Shown piece by piece: positions 31,397 to 40,302 of a stretch of DNA of 64,000 nt. Under the pieces are notes generated by a model. It did not search any database, had not been told where the DNA came from, and saw nothing but the letters and a program-made list of their open reading frames with translations. Position numbers and translations under genes: made by a program. Within the stretch, counting starts at the first letter, position 1, and each line of letters starts with the position of its first letter. The DNA lies in contig CAKUYO010000004.1 of the NCBI GenBank assembly GCA_934716995.1, positions 1 to 64,000 of the forward strand, given 5' to 3'. This DNA comes from an uncultured Bacteroidales bacterium (GTDB lineage: Bacteria; Bacteroidota; Bacteroidia; Bacteroidales; Paludibacteraceae).

Positions 31397-32887
31397 TTAG
31401 TACGCAATAGCAAAGATAACACGCCCTTTGGAGGGTTTGCCCGTAACCATACATGTACCGGGTTCGCTCTTGTGCCCCGGCAGGTCGTGCATAGGGATAC
31501 AGCGGATAGTCGCCTTGGTATCGGCTTTGATCTTCTCTTCCGTTTCGGGCGTTCCGTCCCAGTGGCAGAGCAGGAATCCGCCTTTTTTGATTTCTTCCTT
31601 GAACTCGTCGTAGGAGTTCACCTCACGCGTATTGGCAATGCGGAAGTTGAGCGCTTTTTGGAAGATATTGCTCTGTATCTCCTCCAGCAGGTTCTTGATA
31701 TACAGTTCGATGCCGTCGAGTGCAACGGTGGATTTCTCCATCGTGTCGCGGCGTGCGATTTCGATAGTGCCGTTCTCCAAGTCGCGTCCACCCATAGCCA
31801 GACGCACAGGCACGCCTTTGAGTTCGTAGTCGGCGAACTTGTAGCCCGGAGTATATTTCTCGGATGTATCCACTTTGACACGGATACCCATCTGCTTGAG
31901 GTTGTCGGCAACCGGATTGAGTTTCGCAAGCAGTGCATCCAACTGCTCCTGTGTCTTGAAGATAGGTACGATTGCCACCTGTATCGGGGCGAGGTGCGGC
32001 GGGAGTACGAGTCCGTTGTCGTCGGAGTGGGTCATAATGAGCGCACCCATCAGGCGGGTCGATACACCGAAAGAGGTAGCCCATGGGTACTCGTATTTGT
32101 TCTCCTTGCTCAGGAACTGCACATCGAACGACTTGGCGAAGTTCTGACCGAGGAAATGGCTTGTACCTGCCTGCAACGCCTTGCCGTCCTGCATCATTGC
32201 CTCGATACAATAGGTCTCGACGGCTCCTGCAAAACGCTCGTTGGGCGATTTGACGCCCTTTACCACGGGGATTGCCATAATGTTCTCCGCCACGTCTGCA
32301 TAGACGTTAAGCATCTGGCGTGCGAAAGCATCGGCTTCCTCGCGTGTAGCGTGGGCGGTATGTCCTTCCTGCCAGAGAAACTCGGCGGTACGGAGGAAGA
32401 GGCGTGTACGCATCTCCCAGCGCATCACGTTGCACCACTGATTACACAGCACGGGCAGGTCACGGTAACTGGAGATCCAATTCTTGTATGTTGACCAGAT
32501 AATCGTTTCCGAGGTAGGACGTATAATGAGTTCCTCCTCCAATTTGGCGTCCGAATCCACGATAACGCCTTTGCCCTCGGGGTCATTCATCAGGCGGTGG
32601 TGTGTTACGACGGCGCACTCTTTGGCAAAGCCCTCCACATGCTCCGCCTCGCGGCTGAAATAGGACTTGGGTATCAGCATGGGGAAATAGGCGTTCTTGA
32701 CACCATACTCCTTAAAACGGCTGTCCAATGCCTGTTGGATACGCTCCCAAATCTCATAGCCATAAGGTTTGATTACCATACATCCGCGCACAGCGGACTG
32801 CTCTGCCAGGTCGGCTTTGACGACCAACTCATTATACCACTTCGAGTAATCAACTGCCCGAGGTGTCAGTTTCTGAAAATTTGCCAT
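31397..32887 (-). CDS. proS: Prolyl-tRNA synthetase, short (archaeal/eukaryote-like) form
   Basis: Class II synthetase charging tRNA-Pro, 496 residues. It lacks the editing insertion of the long bacterial form. Motif 2 (VMRWEMRTRLFLRTAEFLWQEGHTAHAT) is plain, as are TSHFLGQNFAKSF and the C-terminal zinc-type domain ending KGRVIFAIAY. Its start shares one base with the stop of pdxB, so the two are translationally coupled. Confidence 0.96.
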   Translation of the reverse strand: MANFQKLTPRAVDYSKWYNELVVKADLAEQSAVRGCMVIKPYGYEIWERIQQALDSRFKEYGVKNAYFPMLIPKSYFSREAEHVEGFAKECAVVTHHRLMNDPEGKGVIVDSDAKLEEELIIRPTSETIIWSTYKNWISSYRDLPVLCNQWCNVMRWEMRTRLFLRTAEFLWQEGHTAHATREEADAFARQMLNVYADVAENIMAIPVVKGVKSPNERFAGAVETYCIEAMMQDGKALQAGTSHFLGQNFAKSFDVQFLSKENKYEYPWATSFGVSTRLMGALIMTHSDDNGLVLPPHLAPIQVAIVPIFKTQEQLDALLAKLNPVADNLKQMGIRVKVDTSEKYTPGYKFADYELKGVPVRLAMGGRDLENGTIEIARRDTMEKSTVALDGIELYIKNLLEEIQSNIFQKALNFRIANTREVNSYDEFKEEIKKGGFLLCHWDGTPETEEKIKADTKATIRCIPMHDLPGHKSEPGTCMVTGKPSKGRVIFAIAY

Positions 32888-33849
32888 TATCTTAATTTGT
32901 ATTGTTTACGCAGTTGTTCAAACCGGTCGGGTTGTGCTTTGAGCGAGTTGGACACACGTTGCAGCCAACCGGGCGCACTATCACCGTATTTTTGTTGCAA
33001 AGTTACTGCTTTTTTGTCAATTTGCAAAGGCGAAAGCCCGAATTGTTGTGCGAAAGCCGTCAGGCAGGTCTGCGAAGCGTTGTATTTTCCCTGTACGGAA
33101 TAGCCCGCAATATGGAAAGACGCCAGCCGCGAAAATGCCAACAAGTCGCGGTTCAGACGGGGTTCGTTCTCCCACGTGTCGATGATACAAGGGTGCTGCG
33201 AACGCAACAGCGCCTCCTCGTCCACGATACCTCCGCGTGCGGCGTTGATGATCAGCGCACCGGGTCGGCATTGCGCCAGAAACGCCTCGTCGCAGAGATG
33301 ATATGTGGGGTATTGCCCGTCGCGGGTCAGCGGGGTATGGAAGGTAATGATATCGCAATTATGCGCGATTTCATCGAGAGAACCCCCTATTCCGCGGGGC
33401 GGGTCGTTGAGCAGCACCTGCATACCATACCGCTCTGCCATTTTTGCCACAAGCGTCCCCACATGCCCGACACCGACAATACCGATTTTCTTCGCATTCA
33501 ACGGCGTTTTTTGCTCCAGCAGAGCCTCTTCTACATAGTCGCAAACCGCCTGCGCATTGCACCCCGGGCAGGAGAGCCACGCGATACCCGCCTCGCGGCA
33601 ATAGTCCCTGTCAATATGGTCGTAGCCTATTGTGGCGGTCGCCACCAAGCGGACACTGCTCCCTGAAAGTAACTCTCTGTTGATTCGGGTGCGGGTACGG
33701 ACGATCAGTGCATCGGCATCGTGCACCGCCTGAGGTGTGATTTCTTCCGGTTCCAACGCCAGAACCTGCACGTTCCGCCAATCGGACAGAGCGGTCTGTT
33801 CAACGGTTTCCCTGATGAAAGGGATGTATTTGTCTATAACCAGCAACAC
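32887..33849 (-). CDS. pdxB: 4-phosphoerythronate dehydrogenase
   Basis: NAD-dependent 2-hydroxyacid dehydrogenase of pyridoxal phosphate synthesis, 320 residues. Conserved steps: TATIGYDHID, SCPGCNAQAVCDYV, IGIVGVGHVGTLVAK (Rossmann), HTPLTRDGQYPTYHL (family-specific), catalytic Arg in INAARGGIVDEEAL, Glu in DTWENEP, and His in FHIAGYSVQGK. It ends on the first base of proS. The C-terminal DUF3410-like tail is present but short. Confidence 0.93.
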   Translation of the reverse strand: MLLVIDKYIPFIRETVEQTALSDWRNVQVLALEPEEITPQAVHDADALIVRTRTRINRELLSGSSVRLVATATIGYDHIDRDYCREAGIAWLSCPGCNAQAVCDYVEEALLEQKTPLNAKKIGIVGVGHVGTLVAKMAERYGMQVLLNDPPRGIGGSLDEIAHNCDIITFHTPLTRDGQYPTYHLCDEAFLAQCRPGALIINAARGGIVDEEALLRSQHPCIIDTWENEPRLNRDLLAFSRLASFHIAGYSVQGKYNASQTCLTAFAQQFGLSPLQIDKKAVTLQQKYGDSAPGWLQRVSNSLKAQPDRFEQLRKQYKLR

Positions 33850-33938
33850 GACGGATAATGAAGAATGATGAATTACAAATTGCGAATTAGTCTAAAATAT
33901 TAACAAACGTACACTTTTGCCGGTTCGACGCTCTTTCG

Positions 33939-33971
33939 CAGTTCCTTCGTAGTTCTCTCGTAGTTCCTTCG
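33939..33971. repeat. 11-bp tandem repeat TAGTTCCTTCG x3
   Basis: Units CAGTTCCTTCG, TAGTTCTCTCG and TAGTTCCTTCG. Confidence 0.85.
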
Positions 33972-34028
33972 TAAGCGGTGGTTCCTGATCAACGGAAAGT
34001 AAATCTTAACAAAACGCACGTTTTAGGG

Positions 34029-34070
34029 ACAAAGAACAAAGAACAAAGAACAAAGAACAAAGAACAAAGG
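34029..34070. repeat. 7-bp tandem repeat ACAAAGA x6
   Basis: Six units of ACAAAGA, the last with one change, between pdxB and panC. The 33850-34130 gap shows no gene. Confidence 0.9.
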
Positions 34071-34130
34071 ACAGAAATGCCTCAAATGACCATATCATTT
34101 ACGGCAACGAGGGCGGAGGACAGGCGGTTT

Positions 34131-34985
34131 TTAGTACTTGATATTGTCAATCAGGCGTACGGGACCGCAATAGACCGTTACACAGCCGATAGCGTGGTCA
34201 AAAGTGTCAGTAGGCTGCAAAGTGGACTGATCGACAATCGAATAGTATTCCACTTCCAGTCCGTCAATGGCGTTGATGGTATCGATCACTTTCTGCTCCA
34301 CTTCCTGTACGGACATCGTTTTCGCCCATTCGAGACTGGCGAACAGCGTCTTCGAGATACCGAGTGCGGTCTGCTTCTCCTGCTCACTGAGACGTTCGTT
34401 GCGGCTGCTCAACGCCAGACCCGACGCCTCACGCACGATAGGGCAGTCGATAATCTTCAGATTGCCGAATGTACCCGCCATAGGCGAACGCTCCACCATA
34501 TAGTGGATGATAGCCAACTGCTGGTAGTCTTTTTCGCCGAAATACGCGCGGTCGGGCTCCACCAGATAGAACAGACGGCTGACCACCTGCACGACACCGT
34601 TGAAATGTCCGGGACGCATCTTGCCCTCCATCACTTGGTCCAGTCCTGCAAAATCGAACTCGAAAGTGGTGTTCATCTCGTCTGCGGAGTACATCTCTTC
34701 GGGCGCAGGCGCAAAGATGAAGTGCGCCCCTATCTCGGAGAGCAGTTCGGCATCACGACGTATATTGCGGGGATATTTCGCCAGGTCCTCTTTGTTGTTG
34801 AATTGCGTAGGATTGACAAACACGCTGACAAAGCACACATCATTTTCGCTGACTGCACGGCGGACAAGCGATGCGTGCCCTTGGTGCAACGCCCCCATAG
34901 TAGGCACAAGACCGATGGTTTTGCCCTGACGCTTGCATGCTTCCACCTGCTTGCGGAGTTCTTGTTTGGTTGTGATAATTTGCAT
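34131..34985 (-). CDS. panC: Pantoate-beta-alanine ligase
   Basis: Last step of pantothenate synthesis, 284 residues. Motifs: GLVPTMGALHQGHASLVR (HIGH-like), VFVNPTQFNNKEDL, YFGEKDYQQLAII, and ALSSRNERLS. The start MQIITTKQEL is followed upstream by a -7 box (35018-35025). panD, often adjacent in Bacteroides, is not seen here. Confidence 0.95.
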   Translation of the reverse strand: MQIITTKQELRKQVEACKRQGKTIGLVPTMGALHQGHASLVRRAVSENDVCFVSVFVNPTQFNNKEDLAKYPRNIRRDAELLSEIGAHFIFAPAPEEMYSADEMNTTFEFDFAGLDQVMEGKMRPGHFNGVVQVVSRLFYLVEPDRAYFGEKDYQQLAIIHYMVERSPMAGTFGNLKIIDCPIVREASGLALSSRNERLSEQEKQTALGISKTLFASLEWAKTMSVQEVEQKVIDTINAIDGLEVEYYSIVDQSTLQPTDTFDHAIGCVTVYCGPVRLIDNIKY

Positions 34986-35017
34986 ATCGGATAGTAGTTT
35001 TCGTTCAAAAAAGCCCG

Positions 35018-35025
35018 CAAAGTTA
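35018..35025 (-). promoter_or_regulatory. -7 element of panC
   Basis: TAACTTTG on the minus strand, 32 bp ahead of the panC start; no clear -33 box. Confidence 0.5.
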
Positions 35026-35088
35026 CAAAAAATTACGTATTAAAAAGAAAAAACTTGAAAAAATTGCTCAAATATCATTTTTTTTTTG

Positions 35089-35096
35089 TACCTTTG
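35089..35096 (+). promoter_or_regulatory. -7 element for the gene at 35128
   Basis: TACCTTTG, 31 bp ahead of the ATG, with a TTG about 22 bp upstream. It is divergent from panC. Confidence 0.55.
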
Positions 35097-35127
35097 CAGT
35101 ACAATACCATACATTAACTCAAAATTT

Positions 35128-35946
35128 ATGCTTATGAAAGAGCCGAACCGTATCCTGTTTATCTCCCAAGAGATATACCCCTATCTGGCAGAAGAGACCC
35201 CCATCCGTATGCTGAACCGCCAGTTGCCCGAATTGTTCCAGGCCAACGGATACGAGACCCGCACTTTTATGCCCAAGTTCGGCGAAATCAATGAGCGCAG
35301 AAACCAGTTGCACGAGGTAATCCGCCTGTCGGGTATGAACCTCATCATCGAGGATACCGACCACCCGCTGCTGATCAAGGTAGCCAGTATCCAGTCGGCA
35401 CGCATACAGATATACTTTATCGACAACGACGACCTGTTCCACCGCCGCAAAGGCGTAATGGACACACACGGCGTGGAATACCCCGACAACGACGAGCGTT
35501 GTATCTTCTATGCCCGCGGGGTGATAGAGACAGTGAAGAAACTGCGTTGGACGCCCAATATCATCCAGTGTTCGGGCTGGATGTCGGCGCTGGCTCCGCT
35601 GTACCTGAAGAAAGCGTATGCCGACGAGCCGTTCTTCAAGGACTCGAAAATCGTGCTGGCTATCAACGACGACGAATACAAGACGCCGTTTGGCACAAAG
35701 TTTGCTAAGAAACTGCTGATTGACGGTGTATCGCCCAACGATGTACGCAGTATTGCAGGTTTCCCCGTGGGCTACGAGGAATTGATGCGCCTGGCGGTGG
35801 ACTATTCGGATGCCGTGGTATTCACCCGCCCGAATGTAAACCAACGGCTGATGAACTATGTCGAAACCAGCCGCAAGCCGATTATGCCCTACAAAGAAGA
35901 TACACCCAATACGGCTTATTTGGACTTTTATAACAGTTTGCTTTGA
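35128..35946 (+). CDS. Glycogen/starch synthase N-terminal domain protein (half length)
   Basis: A 272-residue protein matching only the N-terminal Rossmann half of GT5 glycogen synthases: RILFISQEIYPYLAEETP (a variant of the KTGGL site; the Lys-x-Gly-Gly is absent), FMPKFGEINERRNQLHEV, HGVEYPDNDERCIFYARG and PNIIQCSGWMSALAP. The C-terminal GT-B half with the catalytic Glu is missing, so it is probably not an active glycosyltransferase by itself. The divergent panC and following DUF4270 gene match a gene order common in Bacteroidales. Confidence 0.85.
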   Translation: MLMKEPNRILFISQEIYPYLAEETPIRMLNRQLPELFQANGYETRTFMPKFGEINERRNQLHEVIRLSGMNLIIEDTDHPLLIKVASIQSARIQIYFIDNDDLFHRRKGVMDTHGVEYPDNDERCIFYARGVIETVKKLRWTPNIIQCSGWMSALAPLYLKKAYADEPFFKDSKIVLAINDDEYKTPFGTKFAKKLLIDGVSPNDVRSIAGFPVGYEELMRLAVDYSDAVVFTRPNVNQRLMNYVETSRKPIMPYKEDTPNTAYLDFYNSLL

Positions 35947-35949
35947 TTT

Positions 35950-37383
35950 ATGACGAAACGTCTGTTTGGTATATTGTGTTGTTGCGGGCTGGCGTGCCTG
36001 CTCTCCGGCTGCAAAGGGGATATTGCCGATGCGGGTAGCGGTGTATTGGACGATGGTGATGCTATCGTGGTGAAAGCCGATACTTTCTCGTTGAAATCGG
36101 GGATAATGGAGTGCCAGCACATCATTTCTTCGCCGGACTCGTTCCTGCTGGGCGAGATAGAGACGAAGTACGGCATCCTGCGTGCAGACGTGCTGACCCA
36201 GTTGGCTTGCCCGGTAGGGTATCAGTACCCGGACAATGCAGTGATTGACTCCGTATGTCTGTTCTTCTACTATCGCTCGTGGGAGGGCGACGATCACTCC
36301 CCCTTGTCGGTGAGTGTGTATGAGATCGACCGCAAAGAGTTGGAGTACACCCCTGCCAAGCCGTACCACACCGACCTTGACATATCGGACTATTGCAGTA
36401 TGGAGGACTCCACCCTGCTGCTCTACAACGACCGTCTGGTGGTGGCAAAAGAGATGGTGGACTCGGTGTACAATTCCTCTACCGGCACCTACGCGCCTAT
36501 GGTGCGCTGCCGGATGAAGGACGGTTTTATGCAACGTTTCGCCCAAATGCGCCAATACACAGACCAGGACGAGTTCAACCGTTTCTTCAAAGGGCTGTAT
36601 ATCACCTCTACATTCGGTAGCAGTACCATCCTCAACCTGTCGGACATCAGTATGGGTGTCTATTACCATTTCTCGTATGAGAAACTGGGCAGAGATACTA
36701 CGGTGAGCGACGTCAAGGGGTTCTATGCCAACTCCGAAGTGCGGCAACTCAACCGCTTTGATTATCTCAACCGCAAAGAGGTGATCGAGGAACTGCAGAA
36801 GGACAGCGATATCTACAACTATATTGTCGCACCCGCAGGCTTGTACACGCGTATGAGTTTCCCGATGAAGCAGATGAAGGACGTTATTTCCGCCAATCTG
36901 GTCTATAACGGGCAGCAGAAACGCGAGTATGTCAATCTGGCGGAACTGCGTGTGGAGGTGCTCAACGTGTTCAGCGGGGCATCGTCCGAGATAACGCCCG
37001 CCGACTGGCTGCAACCGGCTTCTTATATGCTGCTTATCAAGGAAAACAGCATGGAACGCTTTTTCCAAAAGAAAGAACTGCCGTCCGACACGGTGGCGAT
37101 ACTGGGTGCGCTGACTTCGGGCGTGGACAGCGAGGGCAATACTATTTATTACTACACCTACGATATGTCCACGCTGCTCACCAACCAGTTGCGTCAGACA
37201 GAGAACCCCGACACGCTGCAGATGCTGCTCGTGCCCGTGAGCGTGGAGACCTCGTCCAGCAGTTCGAGTTCCTCTACCATCACGGCTGTCAAACAGGCAC
37301 AGACCCTCTCTGCCACCCAAGTGCGCAGCGCACAAAACGCAGAAAAACCTATGACGATGAAAGTAGTCTATAGCGGGTTCTGA
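35950..37383 (+). CDS. DUF4270 family lipoprotein
   Basis: A 477-residue lipoprotein; signal and lipobox in ACLLSGCKGD. The chain carries the DUF4270 pattern: DTFSLKSGIMECQHIISSPDSFLLGEIETKYG, then DNAVIDSVCLFFYY, and ANSEVRQLN in the middle. The C-terminus has a Ser run (SSSSSSSS-like). The family is found next to the half glycogen-synthase gene in other Bacteroidales; the function is not known. The stop is followed by a TGATAGAA-type tandem repeat and a terminator. Confidence 0.85.
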   Translation: MTKRLFGILCCCGLACLLSGCKGDIADAGSGVLDDGDAIVVKADTFSLKSGIMECQHIISSPDSFLLGEIETKYGILRADVLTQLACPVGYQYPDNAVIDSVCLFFYYRSWEGDDHSPLSVSVYEIDRKELEYTPAKPYHTDLDISDYCSMEDSTLLLYNDRLVVAKEMVDSVYNSSTGTYAPMVRCRMKDGFMQRFAQMRQYTDQDEFNRFFKGLYITSTFGSSTILNLSDISMGVYYHFSYEKLGRDTTVSDVKGFYANSEVRQLNRFDYLNRKEVIEELQKDSDIYNYIVAPAGLYTRMSFPMKQMKDVISANLVYNGQQKREYVNLAELRVEVLNVFSGASSEITPADWLQPASYMLLIKENSMERFFQKKELPSDTVAILGALTSGVDSEGNTIYYYTYDMSTLLTNQLRQTENPDTLQMLLVPVSVETSSSSSSSSTITAVKQAQTLSATQVRSAQNAEKPMTMKVVYSGF

Positions 37384-37384
37384 T

Positions 37385-37430
37385 GATAGAATAATAGAAT
37401 GATAGAATGATAGAGTAATAGAATGATAAA
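37385..37430. repeat. 8-bp tandem repeat TGATAGAA / TAATAGAA
   Basis: Six units directly after the DUF4270 stop. Similar repeats are at 39573-39599 and near 49890. Confidence 0.75.
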
Positions 37431-37436
37431 ATTTCC

Positions 37437-37464
37437 GGTCTGCCTGTACGACAGACCTTTTTTT
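37437..37464 (+). terminator. Terminator after the DUF4270 gene
   Basis: GGTCTG (37437-37442) pairs with CAGACC (37452-37457), followed by TTTTTTT. Confidence 0.9.
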
Positions 37465-37549
37465 ATGTACAAACATCCTATCCACCTTATATCCGCCTTA
37501 CTTTTCCATACATATTCTTTGTTCTGTGTTCATTGTTCTTTATCCTTAA

Positions 37550-37581
37550 TTTGCGTAGTCCAAAAAGAAATCGTATCTTTG
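37550..37581 (+). promoter_or_regulatory. Predicted promoter of clpP
   Basis: TTTG (37550-37553), 20 bp, TATCTTTG (37574-37581), 31 bp ahead of the ATG. Confidence 0.8.
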
Positions 37582-37612
37582 CACTATAAATTGAATAACA
37601 GATATAAACACT

Positions 37613-38305
37613 ATGAATGATTTTCTCAAATTTGCCACTTCGCAGGGACTGAATTCCATGCATGTAGAGAACGTGATGAGCCAAAGTGCTGTCCGCGCAG
37701 AGGCCTATATTTCCCCGTCGATTCTTGAGGAACGCCAGTTGAACGTAACCCAGATGGACGTTTTCTCGCGCCTGATGATGGACCGTATCATATTCCTCGG
37801 TACGGAGGTGAACGACTATACCGCCAATGTAATCCAAGCCCAGTTGCTGTATCTTGATTCGGTGGATTCGGAACGTGATATACATATCTACCTCAATACT
37901 CCGGGCGGGTCGGTCTATGCGGGACTGGGTATCTACGACACGATGCAGTTCGTTGCCAGCAAGGTGGCTACTATCTGTACGGGTATGGCTGCCTCGATGG
38001 GTGCCGTGCTGCTCGTAGCAGGCGAGAAGGGGATGCGTGCCGCCCTGCCCCACTCGCGCGTAATGATTCACCAGCCTCTCGGCGGTATCCAAGGGCAGGC
38101 TTCGGACATAGAGATCACCGCCAAAGAGATACTCAAACTGAAAGACGAACTCTATCAGATCATCTCCGACCACTCGGGGCAGACGATGGACAAGATACGC
38201 CAAGACGCCGACCGCGACTACTGGATGACCGCCCAAGAAGCACTCAACTACGGTATGATCGACACAATCCACACCCGCAAAGGTGCCAAAACGGAAGCGA
38301 AATAA
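37613..38305 (+). CDS. clpP: ATP-dependent Clp protease proteolytic subunit
   Basis: Serine protease that forms the chamber of ClpXP, 230 residues. The catalytic triad is visible: Ser in CTGMAASMGAVLL, His in SRVMIHQPLGG, and Asp in the DRDYWMTAQEA segment. It has an N-terminal extension of about 30 residues compared with the Escherichia coli enzyme. It sits 6 bases ahead of clpX, forming the classic pair. Confidence 0.97.
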   Translation: MNDFLKFATSQGLNSMHVENVMSQSAVRAEAYISPSILEERQLNVTQMDVFSRLMMDRIIFLGTEVNDYTANVIQAQLLYLDSVDSERDIHIYLNTPGGSVYAGLGIYDTMQFVASKVATICTGMAASMGAVLLVAGEKGMRAALPHSRVMIHQPLGGIQGQASDIEITAKEILKLKDELYQIISDHSGQTMDKIRQDADRDYWMTAQEALNYGMIDTIHTRKGAKTEAK

Positions 38306-38311
38306 GCAGAG

Positions 38312-39568
38312 ATGGCTAAGAAAACAACGAAAGACGTCTGCAGTTTCTGCGGACGCGAAATGCGCAACATGTTCCGCGGCGAGGACGGGAGTCTGATCTG
38401 CCCGGATTGTATCGAAGCGGGACACAAACTGATTATGCAGATGGGTATCACGCAACAGACTTCAGCACCCATCGAAGGATTGGATTTGGCGCAGTTGCCC
38501 AAACCCGCAGAGATAAAAGCGTTTCTTGACGAATATGTGATCGGGCAGGACGAGGCGAAGAAATATCTCTCCGTGGCGGTTTACAACCACTACAAACGTA
38601 TCCTGCAACCCCGCGAGGACAACGGTGTGGAGATAGAGAAAAGCAATATCCTGCTGGTCGGTTCGACGGGTACGGGCAAGACCCTGCTCGCCCGCACGAT
38701 TGCCAAACTGCTGAAAGTGCCGTTTGCCATTGTCGATGCCACTGCACTGACCGAAGCGGGTTACGTAGGCGAAGATGTGGAATCGCTCTTAGTGCGCCTG
38801 CTGCAAGACGCCGACTACGACCTGAAGAAAGCCGAGCGGGGTATCGTTTTTATCGATGAAATCGACAAGATTGCCCGCAAAAGCGAGAACCCGAGCATCA
38901 CACGCGATGTGTCGGGCGAGGGGGTACAGCAGGGGTTGCTCAAACTGTTGGAAGGCTCCGTGGTGAACGTGCCGCCCCAAGGCGGACGCAAGCACCCCGA
39001 ACAGGAGTTTATCCACGTGGACACGCGCAATATCCTCTTTATCTGCGGCGGAGCGTTCGACGGCATCGAGCGCAAGATTGCACAGCGCATGAATACGCAG
39101 GTGGTCGGATTTGACGCACAGCAGAAAGCCCGCGCCATTGACAAGAGCGACCTGTTGCAGTACATCGCTCCGCAGGACCTCAAGTCATTCGGTCTGATAC
39201 CCGAGATCATCGGACGTCTGCCTATCCTGACCTATCTCAAGCCGTTGGACAAGACCGCTCTGCGCAATATCCTCACCGAGCCGAAGAACGCACTCACCAA
39301 GCAGTATCAGAAACTGCTGGCTATGGACGGCGTCAAACTGACTTTTGCGCCCGATATGCTGGATTATATCGTGGACAAGGCACTCGAATACCGTCTCGGA
39401 GCACGCGGTCTGCGCGGGCTGATGGAGACCGTGATGATGGATGTGATGTACGACCTGCCCTCGCAGCAGAAAGGCAAAAAGAGCAAAAGCACCTTTGAGG
39501 TTACGCGCGACTATGCCAAGGAACGTATTGAGCGTGCCGACCTCTATCGCCTGCAAAATGCCCTTTGA
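38312..39568 (+). CDS. clpX: ATP-dependent Clp protease ATP-binding subunit
   Basis: AAA+ unfoldase partner of ClpP, 418 residues. N-terminal four-Cys zinc finger (CSFCGREM ... ICPDC). Walker A GSTGTGKT, Walker B IVFIDEIDKI, the sensor region with LIPEIIGRLPI, and the sensor-2 arginine in RLGARGLRG. Followed by a TAATAGAA repeat and a terminator. Confidence 0.97.
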   Translation: MAKKTTKDVCSFCGREMRNMFRGEDGSLICPDCIEAGHKLIMQMGITQQTSAPIEGLDLAQLPKPAEIKAFLDEYVIGQDEAKKYLSVAVYNHYKRILQPREDNGVEIEKSNILLVGSTGTGKTLLARTIAKLLKVPFAIVDATALTEAGYVGEDVESLLVRLLQDADYDLKKAERGIVFIDEIDKIARKSENPSITRDVSGEGVQQGLLKLLEGSVVNVPPQGGRKHPEQEFIHVDTRNILFICGGAFDGIERKIAQRMNTQVVGFDAQQKARAIDKSDLLQYIAPQDLKSFGLIPEIIGRLPILTYLKPLDKTALRNILTEPKNALTKQYQKLLAMDGVKLTFAPDMLDYIVDKALEYRLGARGLRGLMETVMMDVMYDLPSQQKGKKSKSTFEVTRDYAKERIERADLYRLQNAL

Positions 39569-39599
39569 TATAGAAGGATAGAATAATAGAATAATAGAA

Positions 39600-39626
39600 A
39601 TGTGGGGCTTTGTGTCTCCACATTTT
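39600..39626 (+). terminator. Terminator after clpX
   Basis: ATGTGG (39600-39605) pairs with CCACAT (39618-39623), followed by TTTTCT. Confidence 0.6.
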
Positions 39627-39663
39627 CTATCTCTGCATTTATTTGTTAATTATTATTTGTTAA

Positions 39664-40131
39664 TTGAAAAGAATACTTTTTGTTTGCCACGGTAATATCT
39701 GCCGCAGTGTGATGGCGGAAATGATTATGCGGCACCTTGCAGGAGAAGCAGGCGTGTCGCACCTGTTGGAGATTGACTCTTGCGCCACCTCCACCGAGGA
39801 GATCGGCAACGGTATCTATCCTCCTGCCCGCCGCTGTCTGCAAGCCCATGGCATACCGGTTATCCCCCACTCCGCCCGACAGATCACCCGCAACGATTAC
39901 GACCGTTTCGACCTCATCCTCTGTATGGAAACCTACAATATCCGCAACCTGCGGTATGTATTAGGCGGTGGTTTGGTTGACCAAGATGCCGCCCTGCCGC
40001 AACCCAAGATACGCCGCCTGCTCAACCGCGATGTAGCCGACCCGTGGTACACAGGCGATTTTGAGACCGCCTATCGGGACATCTATGAGGGGTGCAAGAG
40101 GCTGTTGGAGCAACTGCAAAGCAACCGATAA
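39664..40131 (+). CDS. Low-molecular-weight protein tyrosine phosphatase
   Basis: A 155-residue phosphatase. The P-loop is VCHGNICRS (CxxxxxRS), and the general acid Asp is in DPWYTGDF. The start is a TTG at 39664; no in-frame ATG lies before the P-loop. Such enzymes reverse tyrosine phosphorylation, often linked to polysaccharide export, but nothing nearby supports that here. Ends ahead of a bidirectional terminator shared with the convergent CoA-transferase gene. Confidence 0.93.
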   Translation: MKRILFVCHGNICRSVMAEMIMRHLAGEAGVSHLLEIDSCATSTEEIGNGIYPPARRCLQAHGIPVIPHSARQITRNDYDRFDLILCMETYNIRNLRYVLGGGLVDQDAALPQPKIRRLLNRDVADPWYTGDFETAYRDIYEGCKRLLEQLQSNR

Positions 40132-40173
40132 AGATGTTGTATTTTTCCAAGACAGACAATGCCGATCTATATC

Positions 40174-40206
40174 TATCCTAAGCGTATCCTAAGCGCATCC
40201 TATAAC
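40174..40206. repeat. 11-bp tandem repeat TATCCTAAGCG x3
   Basis: TATCCTAAGCG, TATCCTAAGCG and CATCCTATAAC: three 11-bp units of the same family as 19746-19778. Confidence 0.85.
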
Positions 40207-40245
40207 AAAACCGAGTACAGGAAAACAGAACATTATCCAATAAAC

Positions 40246-40280
40246 AAAAGGTCGCTCAACACTATGTCGGGCGACCTTTT
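40246..40280. terminator. Bidirectional terminator
   Basis: AAAAGGTCGC (40246-40255) pairs with GCGACCTTTT (40271-40280). It has T-tracts on both strands, serving the phosphatase and the CoA-transferase. Confidence 0.9.
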
Positions 40281-40302
40281 GTATTATAATGTATTTACGG
40301 AA

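Noticed and set aside
35119..37485. A 788-residue minus-strand frame
   Set aside because: It covers two well-supported plus-strand genes (starch-synthase-like and DUF4270) and is a shadow of their codon use.
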